Part shown: positions 27,141 through 35,639 of the stretch, piece after piece | Position numbering within the stretch: position 1 is the first letter of the stretch | How the letters are laid out: each line of letters starts with the position of its first letter | Source of the DNA: Endozoicomonas sp. OPT23 | GTDB lineage: Bacteria; Pseudomonadota; Gammaproteobacteria; Pseudomonadales; Endozoicomonadaceae | Assembly: GCF_009653635.1 (NCBI RefSeq) | Contig: NZ_PPFD01000005.1 | Coordinates: forward strand, 248,001 to 312,000 | Direction: 5' to 3' | Length of the DNA stretch: 64,000 bases | The notes under the pieces: model-generated | Databases searched by the model: none | What the model saw: only the letters and a program-made list of their open reading frames with translations | What the model was told of the DNA's origin: nothing | Translations under genes and position numbers: made by a program

Positions 27141-27746
27141 ATGATCAAAATTCATCATCTGAAACAGTCTCGTTCTACCCGTATAATCTGGCTCGCCGAA
27201 GAACTGGGCCTCGACTATGACGTTATTTCCTACGATCGCGATGAAAACACTCGACTGGCACCTGTAAGCCTTCGTGAAGTTCACCCGCTTGGTAAAGCAC
27301 CTATCGTTGAAGTCAATGGTTCAACACTGGTCGAATCCGCTGCGATCCTCGAATATATTCTGGATCACTTCGCACCGGAAAAACTGCGTCCTGCTAAAAC
27401 TGAGAAGGCTTATAGCCAATACCTGCAATGGCTGCATTTTGCTGAAGGCTCTGCCATGCTGCCGGTACTGCTGAATATGTTTCTGGCCGCTGTCGACAGT
27501 AAAGATGCACCAGTCTTTGGCTATGCCCGAAAAGAGGCCGAACTGGATTTCGCTTATATTAATGAAACTCTTGCGGACTCTGACTACTTCTGTGGTGACC
27601 TGTTTACCGCAGCGGATATTATGATGGGTTCGGTTCTGGCATTTGCTCAGCCTCAGGGACTTCTGGATAACTATCCTGCTATTCTGGCTTACCTGACTCG
27701 CCTGCATCAACGACCAGCATTTATTAAAGCTGCAAGTTTCGGTTAA
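27141..27746 (+). CDS. Glutathione S-transferase
   Basis: 201 residues. N-terminal thioredoxin-fold domain with IKIHHLKQSRSTRIIWLAEELGLDYDV and the glutathione gamma-glutamyl-binding block VESAAILEYILDHF (Glu-Ser); C-terminal all-helical domain from about residue 90 including FTAADIMMG with the conserved N-capping Asp. Conjugates glutathione to electrophiles. Genes for a DUF1499 protein follow 24 bases downstream and may be cotranscribed. Confidence 0.88.
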   Translation: MIKIHHLKQSRSTRIIWLAEELGLDYDVISYDRDENTRLAPVSLREVHPLGKAPIVEVNGSTLVESAAILEYILDHFAPEKLRPAKTEKAYSQYLQWLHFAEGSAMLPVLLNMFLAAVDSKDAPVFGYARKEAELDFAYINETLADSDYFCGDLFTAADIMMGSVLAFAQPQGLLDNYPAILAYLTRLHQRPAFIKAASFG

Positions 27747-27770
27747 CAGAACAAGAGACAAGGAAGAAAC

Positions 27771-28184
27771 ATGAAAAAAACACTGACTTTGGCTGTAGCT
27801 CTTACTGCAGCAACTTTATCCACTGCTTCTTTTGCAGAAGCTGACTTCAGTTGCCCCGAAAGTCCGAACTGCGTCAGCAGTCAGGCTACAGGTGACCACT
27901 ACATTGAGCCTTTGAAGGTTTCAGGTATGAGCACTAAAGAGATAAACAGTACTCTGGTGAACATTCTGGGTAACCAGGAGAGAGTGGACGTTGTCAGTAA
28001 CAAAAACAACGTCATTAAAGCAGTGGCTACATCCAAATGGTTCAGGTTTAAGGATGATATTACTTTCCGCATTAACAGCGATGAAACTGTAGATATCAAA
28101 TCATCTTCAAGAACCGGATACTCAGATCTGGGCGTAAACCGCGAGCGGGTAGAAAAACTGCGTAAGGAACTGAAAGCACTTTAA
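27771..28184 (+). CDS. DUF1499 domain protein, exported
   Basis: 137 residues with a signal peptide (MKKTLTLAVALTAATLSTASFA). The rest is a single DUF1499 domain: CPESPNCVSSQA at the mature N-terminus and the C-terminal SSSRTGYSDLGVNRERVEKLRKEL are characteristic. The function of DUF1499 is unknown. Ribosome site AAGGAAG upstream. It probably forms a transcription unit with the GST gene and ends before a convergent gene. Confidence 0.85.
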   Translation: MKKTLTLAVALTAATLSTASFAEADFSCPESPNCVSSQATGDHYIEPLKVSGMSTKEINSTLVNILGNQERVDVVSNKNNVIKAVATSKWFRFKDDITFRINSDETVDIKSSSRTGYSDLGVNRERVEKLRKELKAL

Positions 28185-28198
28185 ATAAAAAGTCAGAC

Positions 28199-28239
28199 TC
28201 TAGCCTGAAAATGCACAGAAAGTCACTTTACAGGCTAGA
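28199..28239. terminator. Inverted repeat between convergent genes
   Basis: TCTAGCCTG (28199-28207) and CAGGCTAGA (28231-28239), perfect 9 bp with a 23-base loop, centred between the DUF1499 gene and the convergent hypothetical gene. Confidence 0.45.
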
Positions 28240-28261
28240 TAATATCTTCTGCTAAAGACAT

Positions 28262-28897
28262 TCAATTACAAATAGAACTAATCTCATTAAAGATTTTATA
28301 ATTTGCTTTATAAACAGAGATTAATCTTTTCCCATGTTCTAAAAATTCTCGTGCGGCTACAAAATAGTTCTGCCATAGCCCACCGTCTCTATAGTTTTTT
28401 ATTTCACGCGATTTCGCCAGATACACCTTAAAAAGCTCCAGCATTTCATTACTGTTCTGTTCAAACTTATCTGACTTATCCAGTGCCTCTTGAACATCTA
28501 TAATTTTATAGGCCGTTTCTATGAAGCCCTGATACTCCTTGGCAAGACTCTTTAGGCCAATAGCTATTCGTTCAATGTATATATGTGCCAGCTTATAATT
28601 CTCCTCACTACCCTCTTCAAAAATCTTCATACTCTTCAAGGCATTTTCAATGGAATATTCATGAATTGTTAGCATACGGCTCAAGCTCGAAACAGAATCT
28701 GAAAATGCATCAAATATTTCAGGACTGGAACATAAATACGGTGAAATTGAATCTGTATATGCCAGACCAGTTGCATTTTCGTGAAGTGCTGTAGCTGTCC
28801 AGTTCTGAGCTTGACTCAAACTACTGAATAACAAACAAAAGCCGCCTGCAATCACTGCTTTTTTTATGCCTGCAGAAAATATTTTTTTCAAAATCAA
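28262..28897 (-). CDS. Hypothetical exported protein
   Basis: 211 residues, not recognised. It starts with a long basic n-region and hydrophobic core ending SLSQAQ, a plausible signal peptide. The mature part is helical with charged heptad-like stretches, a Cys near the front (SPYLCSSPEIFDAF) and a terminal Cys (ISSICN). The DNA is A+T-rich relative to neighbouring metabolic genes, similar to the other lineage-specific genes of the window. No operon partner. Confidence 0.6.
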   Translation of the reverse strand: MILKKIFSAGIKKAVIAGGFCLLFSSLSQAQNWTATALHENATGLAYTDSISPYLCSSPEIFDAFSDSVSSLSRMLTIHEYSIENALKSMKIFEEGSEENYKLAHIYIERIAIGLKSLAKEYQGFIETAYKIIDVQEALDKSDKFEQNSNEMLELFKVYLAKSREIKNYRDGGLWQNYFVAAREFLEHGKRLISVYKANYKIFNEISSICN

Positions 28898-29141
28898 ACC
28901 ACCTTAAGTTCATATATATAAATAACTATGATTCGACTTCGTGCATGAATAAGAGTTCCCAGCGTTTCTCAATTCAATGAGAACCATGAAAACTTCATCT
29001 CAAATCAACCTATAAACTGACCTCTGTATCTAATCCGTTTCTAGGTAGCACACCTGTTCAAAAAGAGGTAATCTTCTAAGCCAGTCGACTTAACGCTATT
29101 TCAACCAATCTCCACTGAATAATAAAAAAACAGGAGTTGAA

Positions 29142-30584
29142 ATGAATTTCACCCTTACCATCGATGGTCAGTCCGTCACTGCTGCAGAGAGCTTTCCCGT
29201 TCTCAATCCAGCCACGGAAGAAGTGGTTGCACAGTGTCCTGCTGCTTCTGCAGAACAGGTTGAGCAGGCGGTTGCTGCTGCCAAACGAGCTTTTAAAAGC
29301 TGGAAGAAAACCAGCCGTGAAGAGCGCAATGAGCTGATTCGCAAAATGGGTCACACCATTGAAGCCCATGCTGATGAACTGACCCGCTTAATTACTCTGG
29401 AACAGGGTAAACCTCTGGCCAATGCTCGTGAGCAGGAAGTTCTGGCTTCGGTGATGTGGTGTCACACTGTTACCGAATTTGATCTGCCCGTAAAAATACT
29501 GGAAGACACAGAGACTCATCGCAGTGAACTGCACCACCGCCCTCTTGGCGTCGTTGCCGGTATTACGCCCTGGAACTACCCCCTGAACACAGCTGTCTGG
29601 AAAATCATTCCGGCACTGGCCACCGGTAACACGGTTGTTATTAAACCATCGCCTTATACACCACTGGCAACCCTGAGACTTGGCGAGATCATCAAGGATA
29701 TCTTCCCTGCCGGTGTCGTTAATATTATTGCCGGTGGCAATGAAGTCGGCCAGATGCTGTCTGAGCATCAGGATGTGAATAAAATCACTCTGACCGGCTC
29801 CGTTCCGACGGGTAAAAAGGTTATGGCTTCTGCTGCCATGAGCAACCTCAAGCGCGTCACTCTGGAGCTGGGCGGTAACGACCCTGCCATTGTGATGCCT
29901 GATGTGGATGTTGCCAGCATTATTCAGCCACTGTTCTGGTTTGCGTTCCTGAACACCGGTCAGGTTTGTATTGCTATCAAGCGTCTGTACGTCCACGAAG
30001 ATATCTACGATGCGGTGTGTCATGGGCTCGTTGAGTACGCTAAATACATCAAGGTGGGTGATGGCCTGGAAGAAGGTTCTCTGCTTGGACCAGTACAGAA
30101 CGGTATGCAGTTCGAGAAAGTTAAAGCCTTTGCTGAAACCGTAGAAAAAGAAGGCGGTCGATTCCTTTGTGGCGGTAAAGCGGAAGAAGGTAAAGGTTAC
30201 TTTATGCCAGTCTCTATCGCCGTTGATCTGAACGACGATGCAACACTGGTTAAGGAAGAACCTTTCGGCCCTCTGTTGCCAATCCTCAAGTTCTCCGATG
30301 TCGAAGACGCTATTGAACGTGCCAATGATTCCAATATGGGTCTGGGTGCTTCTGTCTGGTGCAAGGATGAAGCCAAAGCTGCTGAGATCGCAGTACAGAT
30401 TGAAGCCGGTTCAGTCTGGATCAATCACCATATGGCTAAAAAACCTACGGCACCTTTCGGTGGCATGAAAGAGTCTGGTATCGGTGTTGAAAACAGTGAA
30501 CTGGGACTGGCTGAATTCACAAACGTTCAGGTCATTGGTTATACCAAGACAACCAATGCCACAGCTGAAGTCCAGGACGCCTGA
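29142..30584 (+). CDS. Aldehyde dehydrogenase (NAD(P)-dependent)
   Basis: 480 residues, complete. The catalytic Cys276 lies in FLNTGQVCIAIKR and the general base Glu242 in TLELGGNDPAIV; the cofactor loop TLTGSVPTGKKV and the C-terminal EEPFGPLLPI are present. It oxidises an aldehyde to the acid; the subgroup resembles broad-range semialdehyde/aliphatic enzymes, so the substrate is uncertain. An AGGAGTTGAA ribosome site precedes the ATG. The SDR gene follows after 100 bases that contain a perfect 20-base palindrome. An alcohol/aldehyde oxidation pair feeding the CoA ligases is a reasonable guess. Confidence 0.9.
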   Translation: MNFTLTIDGQSVTAAESFPVLNPATEEVVAQCPAASAEQVEQAVAAAKRAFKSWKKTSREERNELIRKMGHTIEAHADELTRLITLEQGKPLANAREQEVLASVMWCHTVTEFDLPVKILEDTETHRSELHHRPLGVVAGITPWNYPLNTAVWKIIPALATGNTVVIKPSPYTPLATLRLGEIIKDIFPAGVVNIIAGGNEVGQMLSEHQDVNKITLTGSVPTGKKVMASAAMSNLKRVTLELGGNDPAIVMPDVDVASIIQPLFWFAFLNTGQVCIAIKRLYVHEDIYDAVCHGLVEYAKYIKVGDGLEEGSLLGPVQNGMQFEKVKAFAETVEKEGGRFLCGGKAEEGKGYFMPVSIAVDLNDDATLVKEEPFGPLLPILKFSDVEDAIERANDSNMGLGASVWCKDEAKAAEIAVQIEAGSVWINHHMAKKPTAPFGGMKESGIGVENSELGLAEFTNVQVIGYTKTTNATAEVQDA

Positions 30585-30610
30585 TTCATTATAGAAACCT
30601 GTGAAGCGAT

Positions 30611-30630
30611 GGCGATGGTTAACCATCGCC
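30611..30630. terminator. Perfect 20-base palindrome between aldehyde dehydrogenase and SDR genes
   Basis: GGCGATGGTTAACCATCGCC has no unpaired centre. A weaker hairpin (TGTGG with CCACA) follows it. It could be a terminator without T-run, an RNA processing site or an operator. Confidence 0.45.
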
Positions 30631-30684
30631 TGATAACTGTGGGTGCATGCGTCCACACATTAATAACAATAAGCGAGTAGTAAG

Positions 30685-31548
30685 ATGAAAGAATTTTCCG
30701 GAAAAGTCGCAGTTATTACCGGTGGTGCTAGCGGTATCGGTTTCGGGCTGGCTAAGAAAGCCGTTGCAGAAGGCATGAAGGTAGTTATTGCTGACATCGA
30801 GCAGCAGGCTCTGAATACAGCCGCAGCTGACCTGACTGAACTGGGCGGTGACGTGCTGGCGGTTAAAGCCGACGTTTCCGATTCTGACTCCGTTCAGGCT
30901 CTTGCTGACAAAACTCTTGAGCATTTTGGTGCCGTTCACGTGCTGTTCAACAACGCCGGTGTTGGCGGTGGTGGTTGCATCTGGGAAATGGACAAAAAAG
31001 ACTGGGAATGGGTACTGGGTGTCAACCTGTGGGGTGTTATTAACGGTGTATCCGCCTTTACCAAACACATGGTTGCCCAGAATGAAGGTCACGTGGTTAA
31101 CACGGCCTCCATTGCCGGCCTGATGTCTGCTCCGGGCACCGGCACCTACACAGTCTCCAAACACGCCGTTGTCGCACTTTCAGAAAGCCTGTACGGCGAA
31201 CTGCAAAATGCTGAAGCAAACGTTGGCGTTTCCGTACTCTGCCCTGCTTTCGTTAACACCAAGATTTTTGCTTACGAGCGCAACCGCCCTGAAGACAAAA
31301 CTGTTGAGCAAACAGAAGAAGAAAAAGCCATTGCCAAGGCAACAGAAGAAGCGTCTGCCGAGTTTTTTGCCCAGACTCTTTCACCAGAGTCTGTAGCTGA
31401 AACGGCTTTTAATGCCATTCGCAATGATGAGTTCTACATCCTGACTCACCCAATTGGCTCAAAAGAACAGGTTGAGAAGCGTATGCGTACCATCATTGAT
31501 GGCGGCAACCCTTCAGTAGCTGGCCCTCAGGACTTCCCTCACGCTTAA
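30685..31548 (+). CDS. Short-chain dehydrogenase/reductase (SDR), 1
   Basis: 287 residues, classical SDR. The cofactor motif TGGASGIGFGLAK and the acidic residue after strand two (IADIE) suggest NAD preference; NNAG is followed by the Ser in NTASIAGLMS and the Tyr-Lys pair in YTVSKHAVV. The C-terminal extension with a Glu-rich segment (EQTEEEKAIAKATEEASAEFF) is slightly unusual. Probably oxidises a hydroxyl of a catabolic intermediate; in view of the KshA-like gene a hydroxysteroid is possible but unproven. A strong hairpin follows the gene. Confidence 0.88.
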   Translation: MKEFSGKVAVITGGASGIGFGLAKKAVAEGMKVVIADIEQQALNTAAADLTELGGDVLAVKADVSDSDSVQALADKTLEHFGAVHVLFNNAGVGGGGCIWEMDKKDWEWVLGVNLWGVINGVSAFTKHMVAQNEGHVVNTASIAGLMSAPGTGTYTVSKHAVVALSESLYGELQNAEANVGVSVLCPAFVNTKIFAYERNRPEDKTVEQTEEEKAIAKATEEASAEFFAQTLSPESVAETAFNAIRNDEFYILTHPIGSKEQVEKRMRTIIDGGNPSVAGPQDFPHA

Positions 31549-31556
31549 GCTATCCA

Positions 31557-31587
31557 CTGCAAGTTTCAACTCAACTGAGACTTGCAG
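31557..31587 (+). terminator. Hairpin after the first SDR gene
   Basis: CTGCAAGTTTCA pairs with TGAGACTTGCAG, 11 of 12, with a 7-base loop, nine bases after the stop codon. Pyrimidine-rich but no pure T-run follows. Confidence 0.6.
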
Positions 31588-31685
31588 ACCCCTTCTCATA
31601 CTCTCCCGCTAAATACTTATTGCTTTAATTGTCTCAAAACACACTATGCTGAAACACATTATGTTCAGCCCTTCTGGTGCGTTGA

Positions 31686-32303
31686 ATGAAGTTATACAGC
31701 TGCCTGCTGTTTGTCCTGTGTTCTACAGTTTTTGGTTCTGCCAGAGCTGATCACGAGCTGATCACTCCAAACACCGATTTTGAATGTGCCAGGCTGTCTT
31801 TCTATGAAGAGCTCTATCTTTGCACCACAGAAAAAGAAGAGACTCCCTTGCCTGAAGGTTTCAGCCTATGGAAAGGACTGCAATGGTTTGGCAAAACAGG
31901 CAATGGGGTTGAATTCGTTATTCGTATTCTGAACGTCGCTGACAAAGTGAAAGGACTCTACAACGGAAATTGTAAGATGGACAGCAACTGGCTGAAAGAA
32001 ACGCTGGCCTACAACACGATAGAAGCCTGTGACCACGTTTCTGAAGCCTTTAACATCCATATCAGTGCTTTCCTACAAAGCTGGATCAGCTGGTTCAATG
32101 ACACCTCCGGTTACCTGTTCTCTATCGCAGCAAACCCTGTTCGTTTTCTTTATCTGGGCTATGCATTAAGAACCGACTTTTATGAACTCAAGCTTGAGAG
32201 AAAGCGACCTGCGAAAACGGTGATGAACACCTTTGCCCTGACTGTTACTGCCTATAATCTCGGGGCTTTAATTGTCAGCGGAGTGACAGGAATGGAGTTG
32301 TGA
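31686..32303 (+). CDS. Hypothetical exported or membrane protein
   Basis: 205 residues, not recognised. A signal peptide (MKLYSCLLFVLCSTVFGSARA) is followed by a domain with four cysteines (ECARLSFYEELYLC, NCK, EAC), probably forming periplasmic disulfides. Hydrophobic stretches near the end (SGYLFSIAANPVRFLYLGYAL and FALTVTAYNLGALIVSGV) could anchor it in the membrane. It is between two SDR genes but on its own; the next gene is convergent. The sequence gives no functional clue. Confidence 0.6.
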   Translation: MKLYSCLLFVLCSTVFGSARADHELITPNTDFECARLSFYEELYLCTTEKEETPLPEGFSLWKGLQWFGKTGNGVEFVIRILNVADKVKGLYNGNCKMDSNWLKETLAYNTIEACDHVSEAFNIHISAFLQSWISWFNDTSGYLFSIAANPVRFLYLGYALRTDFYELKLERKRPAKTVMNTFALTVTAYNLGALIVSGVTGMEL

Positions 32304-32389
32304 GCTGTGTCTGGAAAGACGTGATAAGGGAATACTATTGTCATGCAGCTCCGGAACCATGCCCGGAACTGTGAAACGCCAGGAACTGA

Positions 32390-33169
32390 TTAAACGTGGT
32401 AACCACCATCAACAAAGATAGTCTGACCTGTTACATACTTCGCTCTGTTAGATGCCAGGAAGCAGGCCGTATCAGCCACTTCTTCAGGCTTACCAAACCG
32501 CTGAACACACAAGCCGTTAGTTACTGCTTCTACCCAGTTATCATCAAATACGCCTTCTGCACGCAGACGCAGGAAGATACCGGTTTCAATAACACCGATA
32601 GCCACACTGTTAGCACGGATACCGTGAGGACCTTCTTCTTTGGCAATACCTTTCACCAGTGAGTCGATGGCCGCCTTAGGCGACACAGACAGTACATCAC
32701 GAGCAGGAAAACGACCCAGACCGGCAGAACTGATGTGAACAATAGAGCCCTTGCTCTCACGCAGGTAAGGAATAGCCGTGTGAGCTACATTGTAGAAACC
32801 GTTCAGGTCAGTATTGATAACGTCCTGCCACAGTTCCGGAGAAATCTCGGAGATATGTTCCTGAGGAATGTCATAACCGGTCGCCATCACAACGGTATGA
32901 ACCTGACCATGCTTTTTCTTCAGCTGATCGAACAGAGTGATAACGGTATCCAGATCTTTCATGTTCAGCTGAAAAGCTTCAGCGCTGCCACCGTCAGCAG
33001 TAATCTGGGCAACCATTTCATCGGCACGGGTCTTGTTGCTGTTGTAAGTCAGAGCAACAGTAGCACCCATTTCAACCAGTCGCTGACTGATAACGGCACC
33101 TGTGCCACCACTGCCGCCTACGACCAGAGCCACACCTTCCGGAAATTCCTGAAAATCGTTTTTATTCAT
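32390..33169 (-). CDS. Short-chain dehydrogenase/reductase, 2, with altered active site
   Basis: 259 residues with ATG at 33169 preceded by AGAGA; a longer frame to 33229 adds 20 residues upstream of the family start. The cofactor loop is VVGGSGGTGAVISQRL and the C-terminal GQTIFVDGGYHV is typical. The catalytic Ser is in HISSAG, but the YxxxK motif reads LSVSPKAAID, with Ser at the expected Tyr position and Lys retained. It may therefore be a non-classical reductase, use a shifted Tyr, or be inactive. The next gene upstream, DUF1097, diverges. Confidence 0.85.
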   Translation of the reverse strand: MNKNDFQEFPEGVALVVGGSGGTGAVISQRLVEMGATVALTYNSNKTRADEMVAQITADGGSAEAFQLNMKDLDTVITLFDQLKKKHGQVHTVVMATGYDIPQEHISEISPELWQDVINTDLNGFYNVAHTAIPYLRESKGSIVHISSAGLGRFPARDVLSVSPKAAIDSLVKGIAKEEGPHGIRANSVAIGVIETGIFLRLRAEGVFDDNWVEAVTNGLCVQRFGKPEEVADTACFLASNRAKYVTGQTIFVDGGYHV

Positions 33170-33366
33170 GTTCTGTCTCTTTTCAACAACGTATTGGATC
33201 GATGAGGCTGTCCTGGGTACAGGCTTCAAGGTAAACGCAGCCAGTAATCTACTCGGACATTTACCTGCCTAAAGCAGATGAATATTCCTGATTTCTGTGT
33301 CTGGTTGCTTGAATCGCACCATAGCCATCGTGATGCTTATTGTTATTTTTTCAGGTGATTATCATC

Positions 33367-33384
33367 ATCGTCTAATGAGACTAA
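33367..33384. promoter_or_regulatory. Weak match to the TCGTC-N6-GACGA palindrome
   Basis: ATCGTCTAATGAGACTAA resembles the sites at 34179-34196 and 43155-43172; the left half-site and the GAC of the right half agree. Confidence 0.3.
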
Positions 33385-33400
33385 CGGCTTATCACTATTA

Positions 33401-33456
33401 ACAAAGCACTGTATTAAAAAGCACAGTCTTACAAAGCCCTCTATTAAAAAGCACAG
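33401..33456 (+). repeat. Two tandem 26-base direct repeats
   Basis: Bases 33401-33426 and 33431-33456 agree at 24 of 26 positions (core TATTAAAAAGCACAG), with a 30-base period. Possible regulator or DNA-bending site; may also be neutral. Confidence 0.6.
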
Positions 33457-33599
33457 CGCTGCCTCAGAAAAAAACTGACTCTTGTCATTGAAGTGAGCGA
33501 TTCCTTCTTCTGTCAGCGATAGACACCGTTAAATACTGATTGCTGATAGCTGAGCGCCGAGATAAAACATCCATTTAATTTCCTGGTTGTTTTTCATTC

Positions 33600-34100
33600 A
33601 TGTCTGTTCTTTTTGCCATCTCGCTGACTACTGGAATTCTTTCCGCTCTATGGGGCTGGGTGTCACTCTCTCTTGGCCTGATCACCTGGGCCGGATTTCT
33701 TGGCTGCACCACTTATTTTGCATCACCGAAAGAAGGTCTTCCCGGCCTTAGCCTTGGCATTCTGACAAACCTGAGCGGTGTCTTCTGGGCCATGATGATC
33801 ATTAAAGGTTCAGGACTGGTTAATCTCGAAATTCTTGGTTACGTCATTGCCGGAGTCGTTTCCTTTATGATGTGCATTCAGGCGAAATCGAAACTTTTGA
33901 ACTACATTCCCGGCACGTTTATCGGTTCATGTGCAACGTTTGCTGCCAACGGTGACTGGCAACTGGTTATTCCTTCCCTGCTGGTTGGTGCCCTGTTTGG
34001 CTACCTGATGAAAGCTTCCGGTCTCTGGTTACACGCAAAACTGACTGCGAACAAGCCAACTCAAGCAGAGGGCAACCTGCCTGCTGCTCATAAAGCTTGA
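33600..34100 (+). CDS. DUF1097 inner-membrane protein
   Basis: 166 residues, almost entirely hydrophobic, with about five membrane segments (for example LSALWGWVSLSLGLITWAGF, NLSGVFWAMMIIKGSGL, ILGYVIAGVVSFMMCIQA and LVIPSLLVGALFGYLM). The glycine-rich pattern and FLGCTTYFASPKEG match DUF1097 (E. coli YcdZ group). The function is unknown. It stands upstream of the LuxR regulator with 244 bases between. Confidence 0.82.
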   Translation: MSVLFAISLTTGILSALWGWVSLSLGLITWAGFLGCTTYFASPKEGLPGLSLGILTNLSGVFWAMMIIKGSGLVNLEILGYVIAGVVSFMMCIQAKSKLLNYIPGTFIGSCATFAANGDWQLVIPSLLVGALFGYLMKASGLWLHAKLTANKPTQAEGNLPAAHKA

Positions 34101-34178
34101 ATACACCCCTTCATCAATTATGGCCATCGTCGTGTAGTTGTTTAAATAACAATCTGTACGACTAATGGATAAGCCAGT

Positions 34179-34196
34179 ATCGTCCAAAAAGACGAT
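34179..34196. promoter_or_regulatory. Palindromic operator candidate upstream of the LuxR gene
   Basis: ATCGTCCAAAAAGACGAT: perfect half-sites ATCGTC and GACGAT separated by six bases. A nearly identical site (TTCGTCCAAACAGACGAA) lies at 43155-43172. It is about 150 bases upstream of the regulator start. Confidence 0.55.
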
Positions 34197-34246
34197 AAAG
34201 CACTTGCCTCATACGTAATAGACGCAGTATCCTGCCGCTAAAAGCT

Positions 34247-34279
34247 CTGGTGATTTTAACAAGGTTGTTGAATCACCAG
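34247..34279. terminator. Hairpin upstream of the LuxR gene
   Basis: CTGGTGATT (34247-34255) and AATCACCAG (34271-34279), perfect 9 bp with a 15-base loop. Either the DUF1097 terminator or a leader hairpin of the regulator mRNA. Confidence 0.4.
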
Positions 34280-34344
34280 CCAAGGGATAATCGCATCAGT
34301 ACCCATAGGATCTGATGACATATAAATAAAAAAAGAACAGAGCC

Positions 34345-35475
34345 ATGAGCGAGATTATCAGCGTCGATACATTCAGCAGTATGACTGAGTCCCTCTACAT
34401 CGGGCTTCAGCAAAAGATACCCTGGAAAACCTTTATCCATGATCTGCAGGGACAGATGCAGGCCAGCTACGTAACCCTTATAGTTCGACCGCCATCAGAC
34501 GATTCCGACGGACTGATCCTCAGTACCGGAGACACGGTTGATGAGGTGCAGACTTCCTATAACAATCACTTCTTTGCTATGGATCCATTTGTGGATCTGA
34601 GCAGTGGCGATGTCGTAACTCTGGATGAATTTATTCCAATCAGAGAGCGGGAAAAGTCAGATTATTTTCAGCAGTTTCTTGCGCCCATTAATGTTCACCA
34701 TATTCTCGGCACGGACATTATGACCAGCGACGGCTCCAAGTGCAGTCTTCGCATCAGCAGAGGCAACGAAAGCGAAGCCTTCAGTGAGCAGGATAAAACC
34801 CTGATTCATCTGTTTATTCCTCACCTGAAAAATGCTCTTGAGCTTTACCATCAGATTAACCGCACAGAGACCGAACGGGATCTTTACGCGGGTGCTGTTG
34901 ACCAGCTGGCTGTCGGAACCATCATTCTTGATGAAGAAGGCAAGGTTCTGCAGACCAACCATGTTGCTCAGGACTTACTGAGTGAAAACGACGGATTGAA
35001 GCTGACCGGTAATTCTCTGCAAGTGGGTTCAACTCGAGACACCCGCCGTTTAAGAGAAATGGTTAAGCAGGTACTGGCTTCACAAAATGACAATACGCCT
35101 TCCGTTGTTGAAGCTTTAAGAATTCAACGACTGTCTGGTAAGAGTGATCTGGGTATTGTCGTACGTTCAATTCCGACTAATCAGTGGGCCGAAGGCAAGA
35201 ACAGTCCATCTGTGGTTATTTTTGTCAGCGATCCGGATCGCCAGTCAAAAGCGCCTCAGGAGGTGGTTAAAGCACTGTTTGATCTGACACCATCAGAAGC
35301 GCAACTGGCCATGCTGCTGGCAAACGGTCTGACGCTGGATGAAACCTCTGAAGAGTTATGCATCAGCCGTAATACAGCACGCGCTCACCTACGTTCGATC
35401 TTCTCCAAGACCGGCGTCACCAGACAGACCATGCTGGTTCGTCTGATTCTGAAAAGTGTTGCCACTCTTGGCTAA
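34345..35475 (+). CDS. LuxR-family transcriptional regulator
   Basis: 376 residues. The C-terminal 65 residues form a LuxR/FixJ-type helix-turn-helix (LTPSEAQLAMLLANGLTLDETSEELCISRNTARAHLRSIFSKTG). The N-terminal 180 residues do not look like an acyl-homoserine-lactone domain; residues about 185-290 (VGTIILDEEGKVLQTNHVAQDLLS) resemble a PAS-like fold. A family of such regulators controls catabolic genes in pseudomonads and relatives. An 18-base palindrome lies upstream, and the same palindrome lies between the KshA-like and GMC genes, so it may regulate itself and them (inference). A good terminator follows. Confidence 0.85.
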   Translation: MSEIISVDTFSSMTESLYIGLQQKIPWKTFIHDLQGQMQASYVTLIVRPPSDDSDGLILSTGDTVDEVQTSYNNHFFAMDPFVDLSSGDVVTLDEFIPIREREKSDYFQQFLAPINVHHILGTDIMTSDGSKCSLRISRGNESEAFSEQDKTLIHLFIPHLKNALELYHQINRTETERDLYAGAVDQLAVGTIILDEEGKVLQTNHVAQDLLSENDGLKLTGNSLQVGSTRDTRRLREMVKQVLASQNDNTPSVVEALRIQRLSGKSDLGIVVRSIPTNQWAEGKNSPSVVIFVSDPDRQSKAPQEVVKALFDLTPSEAQLAMLLANGLTLDETSEELCISRNTARAHLRSIFSKTGVTRQTMLVRLILKSVATLG

Positions 35476-35485
35476 TCAGCTACTT

Positions 35486-35520
35486 CGGGCCTGCCTTATG
35501 CAGGCCCGGCAAACCCTGTT
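35486..35520 (+). terminator. Intrinsic terminator of the LuxR gene
   Basis: CGGGCCTGC (35486-35494) and GCAGGCCCG (35500-35508), a G+C-rich perfect 9-bp stem with a 5-base loop, followed after a short gap by GTTTTTG. Confidence 0.7.
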
Positions 35521-35639
35521 TTTGTTGTAAATACCCAGCTATCCCTCTCATCCTCCCTCCAGCTGACAAAAGCAGCTACACAACTTCCCCATGTTTCATG
35601 GTCACTATTCTGTAATAGAACACATTTACAGGTGCTTCT

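Larger units (their letters stand above)
33230..33599. other. Divergent intergenic region with operator-like site and direct repeat
   Basis: 370 bases between the divergent SDR and DUF1097 genes. It contains an imperfect TCGTC...GACTA site (33367-33384) and a 26-base tandem direct repeat at 33401-33456 (listed separately). No coding relic seen. Confidence 0.45.
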
